Shown in pieces: positions 1-6,677 of a stretch of DNA of 11,193 nt. The stretch spans positions 1 through 11,193 of the forward strand of contig JAUVEE010000021.1 of assembly GCA_030594935.1 (NCBI GenBank), read 5' to 3'. The first letter of the stretch is position 1, and each line of letters opens with the position of its first letter. The position numbers and the translations under genes were made by a program. Origin of the DNA: a bacterium (GTDB lineage: Bacteria > Patescibacteriota > Minisyncoccia > Minisyncoccales > JAGLPU01). A model generated the notes under the pieces. It was not told where the DNA came from. It saw only the letters and a list, made by a program, of their open reading frames with translations, and did not search any database.

Positions 1-575
1 CCCTATACTGCAGCAATGCTGAACCGATTGAAATAGAAAATAAATTTGTAAGCATAATCAAACAAGCGGATATTATTTTCATTGCCCCGCTGCTGCCGAA
101 TTTTTCAGCCTGTTACATCCAGAGAATAAGCCAGCTGGCTAAAAAAAGAGCCCTTAAAATTATATTGCCGCAAGGATTTTTTAGAGAAGTCAATTCAGAA
201 AATGAAGTGACGGTAAGGGAATTTTCTGAAGCGAATGAGATCATGCCTTATGCGGATATTGCTGTCTTTTCAGTTCAAGACCATCCCCACGCTAAAGAAA
301 TAGCCGCTCAGTGGGCGCAAAAAAGCAAAATAGCGGTTATTATTACTTCGGCGGAAAAAGGCGCTTTCATTATAACCAGAAACAAGCAGACGATCATTCC
401 CACGGTGCCGGTGCCGGTTGAAAAAATCGTGGATTCAATCGGCTCGGGAGATATTTTCTCCGCTGCTTTCGCCTATAATTACGCCCGAACAAGGAGTTTG
501 GAAAAGGCCGTAAAATTTGCCAATAAAATAGCCGGGCATTGCCTTTTCCAAACTACTGATTCGCTAAAAATATGA
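1..575 (+). CDS. PfkB-family carbohydrate kinase, C-terminal part (5' end outside window)
   Basis: The reading frame is open to the left edge (first full codon at 3) and gives 190 residues before the TGA at 573-575. The TTG at 165 is not a credible start because similarity-like sequence continues upstream of it. The C-terminal half carries the PfkB signature VDSIGSGDIFSAAF (bases about 429-470). Its GSGD replaces the usual GAGD, and the Asp is the expected catalytic base next to the anion hole. Family members phosphorylate sugars, nucleosides or polyols with ATP in the cytoplasm; the substrate cannot be read from this fragment. Because the window also encodes inositol-phosphate synthase, an inositol-kinase-like role is possible but purely speculative. 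It overlaps rarA by 4 bp (ATGA), so the two are probably co-transcribed. Confidence 0.75.
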   Translation, partial: LYCSNAEPIEIENKFVSIIKQADIIFIAPLLPNFSACYIQRISQLAKKRALKIILPQGFFREVNSENEVTVREFSEANEIMPYADIAVFSVQDHPHAKEIAAQWAQKSKIAVIITSAEKGAFIITRNKQTIIPTVPVPVEKIVDSIGSGDIFSAAFAYNYARTRSLEKAVKFANKIAGHCLFQTTDSLKI

Positions 576-1765
576 ACAAAAAAATTCCTCTAGCTGATAA
601 AATCCGCCCCCAGACCTTGGCTGATTTTATGGGACAAAAGGCTCTTTTGGACCAGGGCAAGATTTTGCAGCAGGCGATTAAATCGGACAACATTCCTTCC
701 ATGATCTTCTGGGGACCGCCGGGATCGGGAAAAACAACCCTGGCCTACATAATTTCCCGAATTACCAAAGGAAGATTTATAAGGCTAAGCGCCACCAGCA
801 GCGGGGTCAAAGACTTAAGAAAGGAAATAGAACAGGCAAAAGAAGCGGAAGCAAAAACAATTTTGTTTATTGATGAAATTCATAGATTCAATAAGGGCCA
901 GCAAGACACCTTGCTGTCTTTTATTGAAAACGGAACCATCACTTTGATCGGCGCCACCACCGAAAATCCCAGTTTTGAAGTTAATAACGCTTTGCTTTCC
1001 CGCTGCCGAGTTTTTGTTTTGGAAAAATTAACAGCGCAAGATATTGTTAAAATTTTGACCAGAGCGATAAAAGACAAGTCCAATGGGTTGGGCGAATTAA
1101 AAATAACCATCAGCAAAAAAGATCTGCGGTTCTTGGCGGAAATATCAGACGGAGATGCCAGAACGGCTCTTAACGCCTTGGAATTCGCCTCGGGCATCAG
1201 CAATAAGATCAGCCGCCAGACAATCAAAGAAGCGCTGCAAAAATTTATTGCTTATGACAAGAACGGCGAAGAGCATTATAATATTATTTCCGCTCTGCAT
1301 AAATCAATGCGGGGAGGCGATGCTGACGCCGCTTTATACTGGCTTGCCAGAATGCTGGAAGGGGGAGAAGACCCTCTCTATATCGCCCGGAGAATCATTA
1401 GGTTCGCTTCGGAAGACATTGGCACTGCCAACTCATTAGCCCTTAACCAGGCAGTGGCCGCTTATCAGGCCTGCCACTATATCGGCCGGCCGGAATGCGA
1501 GCTTAATCTGGCTCAAGCCGTAGTCTATATGGCCAAAAGCAAAAAGAGCAATAAGCTCTACACGGCCTACCAGCAAGCAATTAATGATGTAAAGCAATAC
1601 GGCAGCTTGCCGGTTCCGCTGCATATCAGAAACGCTCCCACTAAACTGATGAAAGATTTGAAGTACGGCCGGGATTATAAATACTCTCCTGACTTCAATT
1701 ATCAGGATGATCAGGAATATCTGCCGGACAAATTAAAAGGGAGGAAATATTTGAATTTTGGCTAA
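572..1765 (+). CDS. rarA: Replication-associated recombination protein A (RarA/MgsA AAA+ ATPase)
   Basis: This 397-residue protein is a clamp-loader-like AAA+ ATPase that acts at stalled or damaged replication forks. Visible motifs are Walker A GPPGSGKT (residues 48-55), Walker B ILFIDEIH (97-104), sensor 1 GATTEN (127-132), an LLSRCR segment with a likely arginine finger (R144), and sensor 2 DGDARTALNALE (193-204). The C-terminal tetramerisation domain ends with the typical HIRNAP...YGRDYKY...YLPD...GRKYL pattern. Length is near the low end of bacterial RarA (about 400-450), so it looks complete. The ATG at 572 overlaps the upstream kinase stop. No terminator follows; the next promoter begins at its 3' end. 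Family assignment is very secure; the fork role is family knowledge. Confidence 0.96.
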   Translation: MNKKIPLADKIRPQTLADFMGQKALLDQGKILQQAIKSDNIPSMIFWGPPGSGKTTLAYIISRITKGRFIRLSATSSGVKDLRKEIEQAKEAEAKTILFIDEIHRFNKGQQDTLLSFIENGTITLIGATTENPSFEVNNALLSRCRVFVLEKLTAQDIVKILTRAIKDKSNGLGELKITISKKDLRFLAEISDGDARTALNALEFASGISNKISRQTIKEALQKFIAYDKNGEEHYNIISALHKSMRGGDADAALYWLARMLEGGEDPLYIARRIIRFASEDIGTANSLALNQAVAAYQACHYIGRPECELNLAQAVVYMAKSKKSNKLYTAYQQAINDVKQYGSLPVPLHIRNAPTKLMKDLKYGRDYKYSPDFNYQDDQEYLPDKLKGRKYLNFG

Positions 1766-1786
1766 TTTCAATTAAAATGTTAGAAT
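1758..1786 (+). promoter_or_regulatory. Putative promoter for the FKBP-ygjP-nuclease-thiC operon
   Basis: TTGGCT (1758-1763), a 17-nt spacer and TAGAAT (1781-1786) give a plausible sigma70-type promoter overlapping the rarA stop. It would leave a leader of about 20 nt before the ATG at 1815. Alternative -10 boxes exist in this AT-rich gap (TAAAAT at 1773-1778 with TTGAAT at 1751-1756), so the exact site is uncertain. No Shine-Dalgarno sequence precedes 1815. Confidence 0.4.
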
Positions 1787-1814
1787 AAACCATATTAATT
1801 TAATTTATTCGCTT

Positions 1815-2276
1815 ATGAAAAATAATTATATAATAATCATTGTTTTAATAGTTGTTGCTATCGGTTCCTATTTAATTTGGCAAAACTTAAAAAGCAATGA
1901 AAATAATGAAATGAATGACGAACCAATAATAGAAGAATCAGAGGAGGAACAAAAATTAGAAACAGAAATCCTGCAGCAGGGAACCGGGGAAGAAGCGAAA
2001 AATGGCGACAAATTAACCGTGCATTATACCGGCAGACTGGAAAACGGCGTAAAATTTGATTCCAGCGTAGACAGAAATACTCCTTTTATCTTTAGTCTCG
2101 GAGCCGGACAAGTGATAAAAGGCTGGGACCTGGGAGTTTTGGGAATGAAGGTGAACGAAAAAAGAAAGCTGACTATTCCCGGAGACTTGGCCTACGGAGA
2201 AAAGGGAGCGGCTAACGGTTTAATTCCGCCAAACGCAACTCTTATCTTTGAAGTTGAACTTTTGGCTATCAACTAA
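1815..2276 (+). CDS. Membrane-anchored FKBP-type peptidyl-prolyl cis-trans isomerase
   Basis: This 153-residue protein has one N-terminal hydrophobic helix (residues about 4-22), an acidic low-complexity linker (about 25-50) and a single FKBP domain (about 60-152). The helix has no lipobox cysteine, so it is a membrane anchor or uncleaved signal with the domain probably outside the cytoplasm. Active-site residues known from FKBP12 are present: Y71 in VHYTG, F81-D82 in KFDSS, V100-I101-W104 in QVIKGWD, Y127 in AYG and F145 near the C terminus. It catalyses proline isomerisation during folding. Substrates are unknown. The stop overlaps the next ATG by 1 bp (TAATG), indicating translational coupling to the metallopeptidase. 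Confidence 0.93.
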   Translation: MKNNYIIIIVLIVVAIGSYLIWQNLKSNENNEMNDEPIIEESEEEQKLETEILQQGTGEEAKNGDKLTVHYTGRLENGVKFDSSVDRNTPFIFSLGAGQVIKGWDLGVLGMKVNEKRKLTIPGDLAYGEKGAANGLIPPNATLIFEVELLAIN

Positions 2277-2830
2277 TGAGGAAAGAAATAGAGATTGATA
2301 ATAAGAAAATTCCCTTTACTTTCAGGAAAAGCGCTCGCGCGCGGATGTTAAGATTGACCGTCTATTGCGATGGCAACATTGTGGCCACAATCCCTCGGAA
2401 CATATCGGAAAATATTGTTGAAGAATTCATTAAAAAGAAAGCTGATTGGATTATCAGCAAAATCAGCCATTTCCAGCAAAACAAAGCCCTGCCCCAAAGA
2501 ACCAAACTGGACTATTTGAAGCACAAAAAAGAAGCCCTGGAGCTGATCAGGGAAAAGGTTAAGCGCTGTAATCAATTATATGATTTTTCTTTTCAAAGGA
2601 TAAGCGTAAAAAACCAAAAAACCAGATGGGGAAGCTGCTCCAAAAAGAAAAATCTCAATTTCAACTACAGAATACTCTTTCTTCCGGAAAAAATCGCTGA
2701 CTATATTATAGTGCACGAACTTTGTCATTTAAAGGAATTCAATCATTCTCGAAATTTTTGGAACCTGGTCGCCCAAACCGTGCCCAATCACAAAAGCATC
2801 AGGAAAGAGCTTAAAAACAACAAACTATGA
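2276..2830 (+). CDS. YgjP-type (DUF45) zinc metallopeptidase
   Basis: This 184-residue protein shows the YgjP/DUF45 layout: an N-terminal beta-rich part, a conserved RWGSCS block (117-122), then the zinc site VHELCH (146-151) followed by HSRNFW (157-162). H147 and H151 are zinc ligands, E148 is the catalytic base, and H157 is the likely further ligand. Relatives resemble SprT/WLM-type minimal metalloproteases, but their cellular substrates are largely unknown. No signal peptide or membrane helix is visible, so it is cytoplasmic. It is coupled to the FKBP gene upstream (1-bp overlap) and to the nuclease-like gene downstream (4-bp ATGA overlap). The family call is firm; the biological role is not. 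Confidence 0.92.
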   Translation: MRKEIEIDNKKIPFTFRKSARARMLRLTVYCDGNIVATIPRNISENIVEEFIKKKADWIISKISHFQQNKALPQRTKLDYLKHKKEALELIREKVKRCNQLYDFSFQRISVKNQKTRWGSCSKKKNLNFNYRILFLPEKIADYIIVHELCHLKEFNHSRNFWNLVAQTVPNHKSIRKELKNNKL

Positions 2831-3111
2831 AAAAGAAACCGGAAACAAAACACAATAAAGCGGTGGAATCAAGCGCTGAGTATTATAGGAAAAACGGCTA
2901 TAAAGTAAAGGCTGATATTCCCGGATATAAAAGGCCGGGAATAATAAACAAACGCCGGCCGGATGTGATCGCCTGCAAGAAAAAGAAAACAGTCATCGTG
3001 GAAGTGGAAACCCCGGACACTATGGTAAAAGACAAAAAACAGCGGAAAGCGTTTAAAGAACACGCTAACCAAAACAAGAATACTTGTTTTCGCTGCAAGC
3101 TGACAAAATGA
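2827..3111 (+). CDS. Small PD-(D/E)XK nuclease-like protein
   Basis: This 94-residue basic protein is not assignable to a named gene. Residues 44-62 contain RPD, about ten basic or hydrophobic residues, then IVEVET, followed by DT and a DKKQRKAF segment. This D...ExE/Q pattern resembles the minimal core of PD-(D/E)XK endonuclease folds (D46, E59, E61, Q72). It is very short, with about 30 residues of N-terminal helix and little after the core, so it may act as a dimer or be a degenerate relative. Nuclease activity is inference. It sits inside the operon with ATGA overlaps at both ends (2827-2830 and 3108-3111), which argues that it is a real, intact gene. Confidence 0.7.
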   Translation: MKKKPETKHNKAVESSAEYYRKNGYKVKADIPGYKRPGIINKRRPDVIACKKKKTVIVEVETPDTMVKDKKQRKAFKEHANQNKNTCFRCKLTK

Positions 3112-4373
3112 CCCAAATAGAAGCTGCCAGACAAAATAAAATCACCAGGGAAATGAGGATTGTTGCTAAGAAAGAGGAAATAAAACCCGGCTGGCTGAGA
3201 AAAAAGATAGCTCGGGGATTAGTTGTCATTCCGGCGAACCGAAAACATAAGAATCTGGATCCCATTGGAATAGGTTTTGACTTAAAAGTAAAAGTGAATG
3301 CCAATATCGGCACCTCTCCGACAAAATCAAATGCGCAGACAGAACTGGATAAACTGAAAATAGCGATCGGCTCGGGCGCCGACGCTATAATGGACTTAAG
3401 CACCAGCAAAGATATAGATAGAATAAGAAAAAGGATAATCACCAAATGCAGGGTTCCTTTGGGAACCGTCCCTCTTTATCAAGCAGTTGTGGAAGCCAAG
3501 AGCGTAGAGAAGATCAATATAGCCCTTTACCTCGATGTCCTGGAAAAACAAGCTGAAGACGGAGTTGATTTTTTTACTATCCACGCCGGGATCACTCAAA
3601 AGGCGCTAGCATCGGTTAAAAAAAGAACAATGAAATGCGTCAGCCGGGGAGGCTCTTTTTTACTGGCCTGGATGAAATGCCATCAAGAGGAAAATTTCTT
3701 ATACCGCCATTTCGATAAAATTTTAGACTTGGCGCAAAAATATGATATCACTTTGAGTTTAGGAGACGGGTTAAGGCCCGGCTGTATTGCTGATTCCACT
3801 GATAAAGCCCAGATCGAAGAGCTGAAAATCTTAGGCAAACTGGCCCGGAAAGCGCGGAAAAGAGGAGTGCAGGTAATGATAGAAGGACCGGGGCACGTCC
3901 CTTTGAATGAAATTGAAGAAAACATTGCCTTAGAAAAAAAATACTGTGATAATGCTCCTTTTTACGTTTTAGGACCCTTGCCCACGGATATCGCAACCGG
4001 ATACGACCATATTGCCGGAGCTATCGGTGGCGCCTTGGCCGCTTGGAAAGGAGCAAGCTTTCTCTGTTATCTCACCTCTAAAGAGCATATCGGCCTGCCT
4101 GATATTGATGATGTCAAAGAAGGAGTTATAGTAACAAAAATTGCCGCCCATATCGCTGATATTGCTAAAGGAAATAAGGAAGCTCTTGCCAGGAATTATA
4201 AGATGGCCTTAGCCAGAGAAAAGATAGACTGGAAAGAAATGGAGAAATTCACAGTTGACAAAGAAAAATTTCTTAAATTAAGAAAACAGGAAGTGGAAAA
4301 GAATAAAAAACTGGGGAAAGCGAAATACTGTTCAATGTGCGGACCGTTCTGTGTTTTCAAAACTTTCAAATAG
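3108..4373 (+). CDS. thiC: Phosphomethylpyrimidine synthase ThiC (radical SAM)
   Basis: ThiC converts aminoimidazole ribotide to hydroxymethylpyrimidine phosphate for thiamine synthesis, using a [4Fe-4S] cluster and SAM. The ATG at 3108 (421 residues) is preferred because MTQIEAAR is the usual N terminus and it makes an ATGA overlap with the previous stop; an in-frame ATG at 3084 would add eight unrelated residues. Family motifs include NANIGTS (64-70), GADAIMDLST, HAGIT, SRGGSF, GPGHVP, GPLPTDIATGYDHI and the C-terminal cluster-binding cysteines C408, C411 and C415. Their spacing is CX2CX3C rather than the CX2CX4C known from E. coli and plant ThiC. Length matches the short archaeal/clostridial class. 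No other thi gene and no TPP riboswitch is visible, the gene being internal to an operon. Confidence 0.95.
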   Translation: MTQIEAARQNKITREMRIVAKKEEIKPGWLRKKIARGLVVIPANRKHKNLDPIGIGFDLKVKVNANIGTSPTKSNAQTELDKLKIAIGSGADAIMDLSTSKDIDRIRKRIITKCRVPLGTVPLYQAVVEAKSVEKINIALYLDVLEKQAEDGVDFFTIHAGITQKALASVKKRTMKCVSRGGSFLLAWMKCHQEENFLYRHFDKILDLAQKYDITLSLGDGLRPGCIADSTDKAQIEELKILGKLARKARKRGVQVMIEGPGHVPLNEIEENIALEKKYCDNAPFYVLGPLPTDIATGYDHIAGAIGGALAAWKGASFLCYLTSKEHIGLPDIDDVKEGVIVTKIAAHIADIAKGNKEALARNYKMALAREKIDWKEMEKFTVDKEKFLKLRKQEVEKNKKLGKAKYCSMCGPFCVFKTFK

Positions 4374-4376
4374 GGG

Positions 4377-4404
4377 TTGCAAATTAACAGCGCTTTGCTA
4401 TAAT
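4377..4404 (+). promoter_or_regulatory. Strong sigma70-type promoter for the 4447 orphan gene
   Basis: TTGCAA (4377-4382), a 16-nt spacer and a consensus TATAAT (4399-4404) begin three bases after the thiC stop. Transcription would start near 4411, giving a leader of about 35 nt that contains the Shine-Dalgarno-like AGGGGTG at 4434-4440. Confidence 0.75.
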
Positions 4405-4446
4405 CTTTTACAGTTGCATTCACAAAATTAAACAGGGGTGAGAAAA

Positions 4447-4674
4447 GTGTTATTGACAAAAGGACCGGCAGGAGATATCACAAATCGATATTTGGACGGC
4501 ACAATAAGCAAACGAGAAGCTCTGTTTGCTTTGGACCAATGTTTCGTGAACAACACGATATCTTTGGGGCAGCACGAACATTATTCCGATCAAATAACAT
4601 TTATCGACGACACAGTAGAAAAACTCTACCAGAAGAATTTCGATAAGACATATCAGGGCATAAGCAGTTGTTAA
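4447..4674 (+). CDS. Orphan 75-residue protein of unknown function, monocistronic
   Basis: I do not recognise this protein. The predicted product is 75 residues, soluble, with no membrane helix; it contains the segments GDITNRYLDG, FALDQCF and LGQHEHYSD and ends in cysteine. GTG at 4447 is chosen as start because AGGGGTG (4434-4440) sits 6 nt upstream at ideal Shine-Dalgarno distance; the in-frame GTG at 4438 would lie within that site, and TTG at 4453 is another option. It is the only gene here with an obvious ribosome binding site. It also has its own promoter (4377-4404) and terminator (4662-4692), so it is a self-contained unit. Several CGA arginine codons differ from neighbouring genes, hinting at separate origin. 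A dual function as an RNA cannot be excluded. Confidence 0.65.
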   Translation: MLLTKGPAGDITNRYLDGTISKREALFALDQCFVNNTISLGQHEHYSDQITFIDDTVEKLYQKNFDKTYQGISSC

Positions 4675-4692
4675 AACTGCTTTCTTTTTTTA
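4662..4692 (+). terminator. Rho-independent terminator overlapping the orphan gene's stop codon
   Basis: AAGCAGTT (4662-4669) pairs perfectly with AACTGCTT (4675-4682) across the 5-nt loop GTTAA, followed by a T-rich tract (TTTCTTTTTTT, 4681-4691). The loop contains the TAA stop codon (4672-4674), so the last codons of the gene form the 5' arm. Confidence 0.8.
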
Positions 4693-4697
4693 TAAAA

Positions 4698-4726
4698 TTG
4701 ATTAACTTTCAAAAATAAGTTAAATT
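4698..4726 (+). promoter_or_regulatory. Putative promoter of the idi-pyrH-hydrolase operon, with inverted repeat
   Basis: TTGATT (4698-4703), a 17-nt spacer and TAAATT (4721-4726) lie directly upstream of the idi ATG at 4733, which would make the mRNA leaderless or nearly so. A 7-bp inverted repeat, TTAACTT (4702-4708) and AAGTTAA (4717-4723) with an 8-nt spacer, fills the space between the two boxes and could be an operator. The -10 is weak (4/6). Confidence 0.42.
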
Positions 4727-4732
4727 AATAAT

Positions 4733-5230
4733 ATGGAAGACATAATTCTGGTTGATAAAAACGATAATGAAATCGGCAGAGGAGAAAAAATGGCGGTCCA
4801 TCTTGAAGGCAGACTGCACCGCGCCTTCTCCATTTTCATTTTCAATTCTCAAGGAGAAATGATGCTGCAGAAAAGAGCGAGCACGAAATACCATTCTCCC
4901 GGACTTTGGGCCAACGCCTGCTGCTCCCACCCTCGTCCCGGTGAAGTTCTGGAACAAGCCGCCCGAAGAAGACTAAAGGAAGAAATGGGTTTTGAGTGCG
5001 ATTTACGGAAAGTCTTCAGCTTTATTTATAAGGCTAAGGTAGAAAACTTGATTGAACATGAATTTGACCACGTCTTTATCGGAAAATTCGACCAAGAGCC
5101 GATACTAAACAAAGAAGAAGCTGATGATTGGAAATGGATAGAACCCAAAAAATTGGTTGAAGAGATAATAAAAAATCCCAAAGAATACACTTGCTGGTTT
5201 AAAATAATATTAACTAAATTATATGACTAA
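4733..5230 (+). CDS. idi: Isopentenyl-diphosphate delta-isomerase, type I (Nudix fold)
   Basis: This 165-residue enzyme interconverts IPP and DMAPP in isoprenoid synthesis, using a divalent metal. Residues matching the E. coli active site are visible: metal ligands H23, H29 and H66, the catalytic cysteine C64 in NACCSHP (61-67), a Nudix-like helix EQAARRRLKEEMG (74-86), and glutamates E108 and E110 in IEHEFD. The HSPGLWAN block just before C64 is also typical. Length is slightly shorter than E. coli Idi (182), without missing any core motif. No Shine-Dalgarno is seen, consistent with a leaderless message. The stop overlaps the UMP kinase start by 8 bp. No other isoprenoid gene is in the window, so the IPP source is unknown. 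Confidence 0.95.
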   Translation: MEDIILVDKNDNEIGRGEKMAVHLEGRLHRAFSIFIFNSQGEMMLQKRASTKYHSPGLWANACCSHPRPGEVLEQAARRRLKEEMGFECDLRKVFSFIYKAKVENLIEHEFDHVFIGKFDQEPILNKEEADDWKWIEPKKLVEEIIKNPKEYTCWFKIILTKLYD

Positions 5231-5906
5231 AAAATTCATTATCGCCTTGGGCGGTTCAGTAATCTGCCCCAAAAATATTGACACTGGCTTTTTACGCAAA
5301 TTCTCCTTGTTCATCAAAAAAGAAGTAAGAAAAGGAAGCAAGTTTATTATTGTTATTGGCGGAGGAAATATTGCCCGCGTTTATCAGGAAGCGGCTCTAA
5401 AAATCATCAAGCTTTCTGATGAAAACAAGGATTGGCTTGGTATTCACGCTACCAGGCTTAACGCCCGGCTGTTAAGGATAATCTTTAAGCAGGAGGCGAA
5501 TCCGATGATCTTTGACCAGCGGTTCAAGATAAAAAACTTTGGCAGATTTTCCATGATCATCGGCTCCGGGTGGAAGCCGGGCTGGTCAACCGATTTTGTC
5601 ACCACTCAAATTGCCGTTGATTATGGCCTGAAAGAGGTGATCATCCTGGGCAAACCGGACCATGTCTACACCGCTGATCCGGCCAAGGATAAAAAAGCTA
5701 AACCAATAGAGGAGATAAAGTGGTCAGACTACCAAAAACTCATTCCTAAAAAATGGAGTCCCGGACTGCATGCTCCGGTAGATCCGGTCGCCGCCGCCTT
5801 GGCCAAGAAAAAAAATCTAAAAATTATCGTGGCCAACGCTAAAGATTTAAATAATTTAAAAAGTATCCTTAAAGGAGAAAGATTTAGAGGAACAACTTTG
5901 TACTAA
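5223..5906 (+). CDS. pyrH: UMP kinase, archaeal-type amino acid kinase family
   Basis: This 227-residue protein of the amino-acid-kinase fold phosphorylates UMP to UDP with ATP. Visible elements are the N-terminal ALGGSVI (8-14), IGGGNIAR (45-52), a TRLNARLL block (77-84), GWKPGWSTD (116-124) and the nucleotide-site VYTADPAKDKKAKP (148-161). TRLNA and GGGxxAR match the archaeal UMP kinase subfamily rather than typical bacterial PyrH. Isopentenyl phosphate kinase was considered because idi is adjacent, but the GGG loop lacks the diagnostic IPK histidine pattern (GGGSFGH). It overlaps idi by 8 bp and is followed after 1 nt by the hydrolase. The family is secure; substrate is inferred from the subfamily match. 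Confidence 0.85.
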   Translation: MTKKFIIALGGSVICPKNIDTGFLRKFSLFIKKEVRKGSKFIIVIGGGNIARVYQEAALKIIKLSDENKDWLGIHATRLNARLLRIIFKQEANPMIFDQRFKIKNFGRFSMIIGSGWKPGWSTDFVTTQIAVDYGLKEVIILGKPDHVYTADPAKDKKAKPIEEIKWSDYQKLIPKKWSPGLHAPVDPVAAALAKKKNLKIIVANAKDLNNLKSILKGERFRGTTLY

Positions 5907-5907
5907 T

Positions 5908-6654
5908 ATGAACCTTTCCCGAACAAAATTTAAAAACGAAATTGTCGCCGAATTTCTAATGCCGAAACGAAAATCAGGCAAGGTGATTATTTTTTGCGAT
6001 GGACTGCCGAGCGTTCCGTTTAAAAAACCTTTGCTGGAATTTTTTAACAAGAAAGGATACTGGGTTTTTCACCCTCGCTATCGGGGAACCTGGGAAAGCG
6101 AAGGCAAGTTTCTGCGAACATCTCCGGAAAAAGACATTCTGGACGTGATTAACCAATTGCCCAAAGGATTTAAAGACCTGTCTAACGGAACAATTCACAA
6201 GATAAGTCCTAAAACTATCTATATTTTCGGAGGCAGCGGCGGCGGTCCGGCAGCGATTCTTGCTTCCCGGCATCCAAGTGTAAGCAAGGTGGTGGTTTTC
6301 GCGCCGGTAGTAAATTGGCAAACTCCCACTGAAGCCATCACCATTGACAGTTTGGCAAAATTCATTAAAATTGCTTTTGGCAACGGCTACCGGCTGGCTA
6401 AAAATGGCTGGGATAAATTAAAAACAGGAAAGTTCTATAATCCGATAAATCACATTAAAGAGATAGACGGCCGGAAAATATTTATCATTCAGGCCAAAGA
6501 TGATAAAACGATTTTATGGAAACCGGTGGCAAAGTTCGCCCAGGCGATAAATTGCCAATTATTATTACTAAAAAAAGGGGAGCATTTGTCCTCCTCAAAT
6601 TTCATTAAGCCTTATTTCTACAACCGAATCAAAAGATTTCTTGACAAATCTTAA
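5908..6654 (+). CDS. Alpha/beta hydrolase (serine hydrolase)
   Basis: This 248-residue cytoplasmic protein has an alpha/beta-hydrolase fold. The nucleophile elbow is GGSGGG with S110; the acid is D198 or D199 in QAKDDK, and the base H226 lies in KKGEHLSS, so the full triad appears present. An early HPRYRGTWESEG segment (55-66) resembles the S9-peptidase/esterase-like subgroup, where the strand 4 region reads YRG.W.S.G. Substrate is unknown; esterase or acyl-aminopeptidase-like activity is possible. No signal peptide is seen. It starts 1 nt after the UMP kinase stop (TAATATG), so it belongs to the idi operon. Its 3' end contains the -35 box of the next gene. Confidence 0.85.
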   Translation: MNLSRTKFKNEIVAEFLMPKRKSGKVIIFCDGLPSVPFKKPLLEFFNKKGYWVFHPRYRGTWESEGKFLRTSPEKDILDVINQLPKGFKDLSNGTIHKISPKTIYIFGGSGGGPAAILASRHPSVSKVVVFAPVVNWQTPTEAITIDSLAKFIKIAFGNGYRLAKNGWDKLKTGKFYNPINHIKEIDGRKIFIIQAKDDKTILWKPVAKFAQAINCQLLLLKKGEHLSSSNFIKPYFYNRIKRFLDKS

Positions 6655-6668
6655 AAAAGTTGTAAAAT
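6641..6668 (+). promoter_or_regulatory. Promoter of the 6678 membrane protein gene, apparently leaderless
   Basis: A perfect TTGACA (6641-6646) inside the end of the hydrolase gene is followed after 16 nt by TG-extended TAAAAT (6663-6668). The start codon lies only 9 nt further on, so transcription would start at or within about three bases of the ATG. Confidence 0.68.
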
Positions 6669-6677
6669 TTTATCAAT

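Noticed and set aside
165..575. Complete 136-residue gene starting at TTG 165
   Set aside because: The frame continues open to the left edge with kinase-like sequence, so this is an internal codon of a truncated gene.
880..1227. Minus-strand open frame opposite rarA, and similar open frames opposite thiC and ino1
   Set aside because: These are shadows of well-supported genes on the plus strand; they have no recognisable motifs or start context.
3084..3107. ThiC start at ATG 3084
   Set aside because: It adds residues absent from the canonical N terminus; ATG 3108 matches the family and the ATGA coupling seen throughout the operon.
3000..3111. TPP riboswitch ahead of thiC
   Set aside because: The region is coding for the upstream gene and no conserved TPP riboswitch core such as CUGAGA was found near the start.
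5223..5906. Isopentenyl phosphate kinase next to idi
   Set aside because: Motifs TRLNA and GGGNIAR match archaeal UMP kinases and the IPK glycine-histidine loop is missing.
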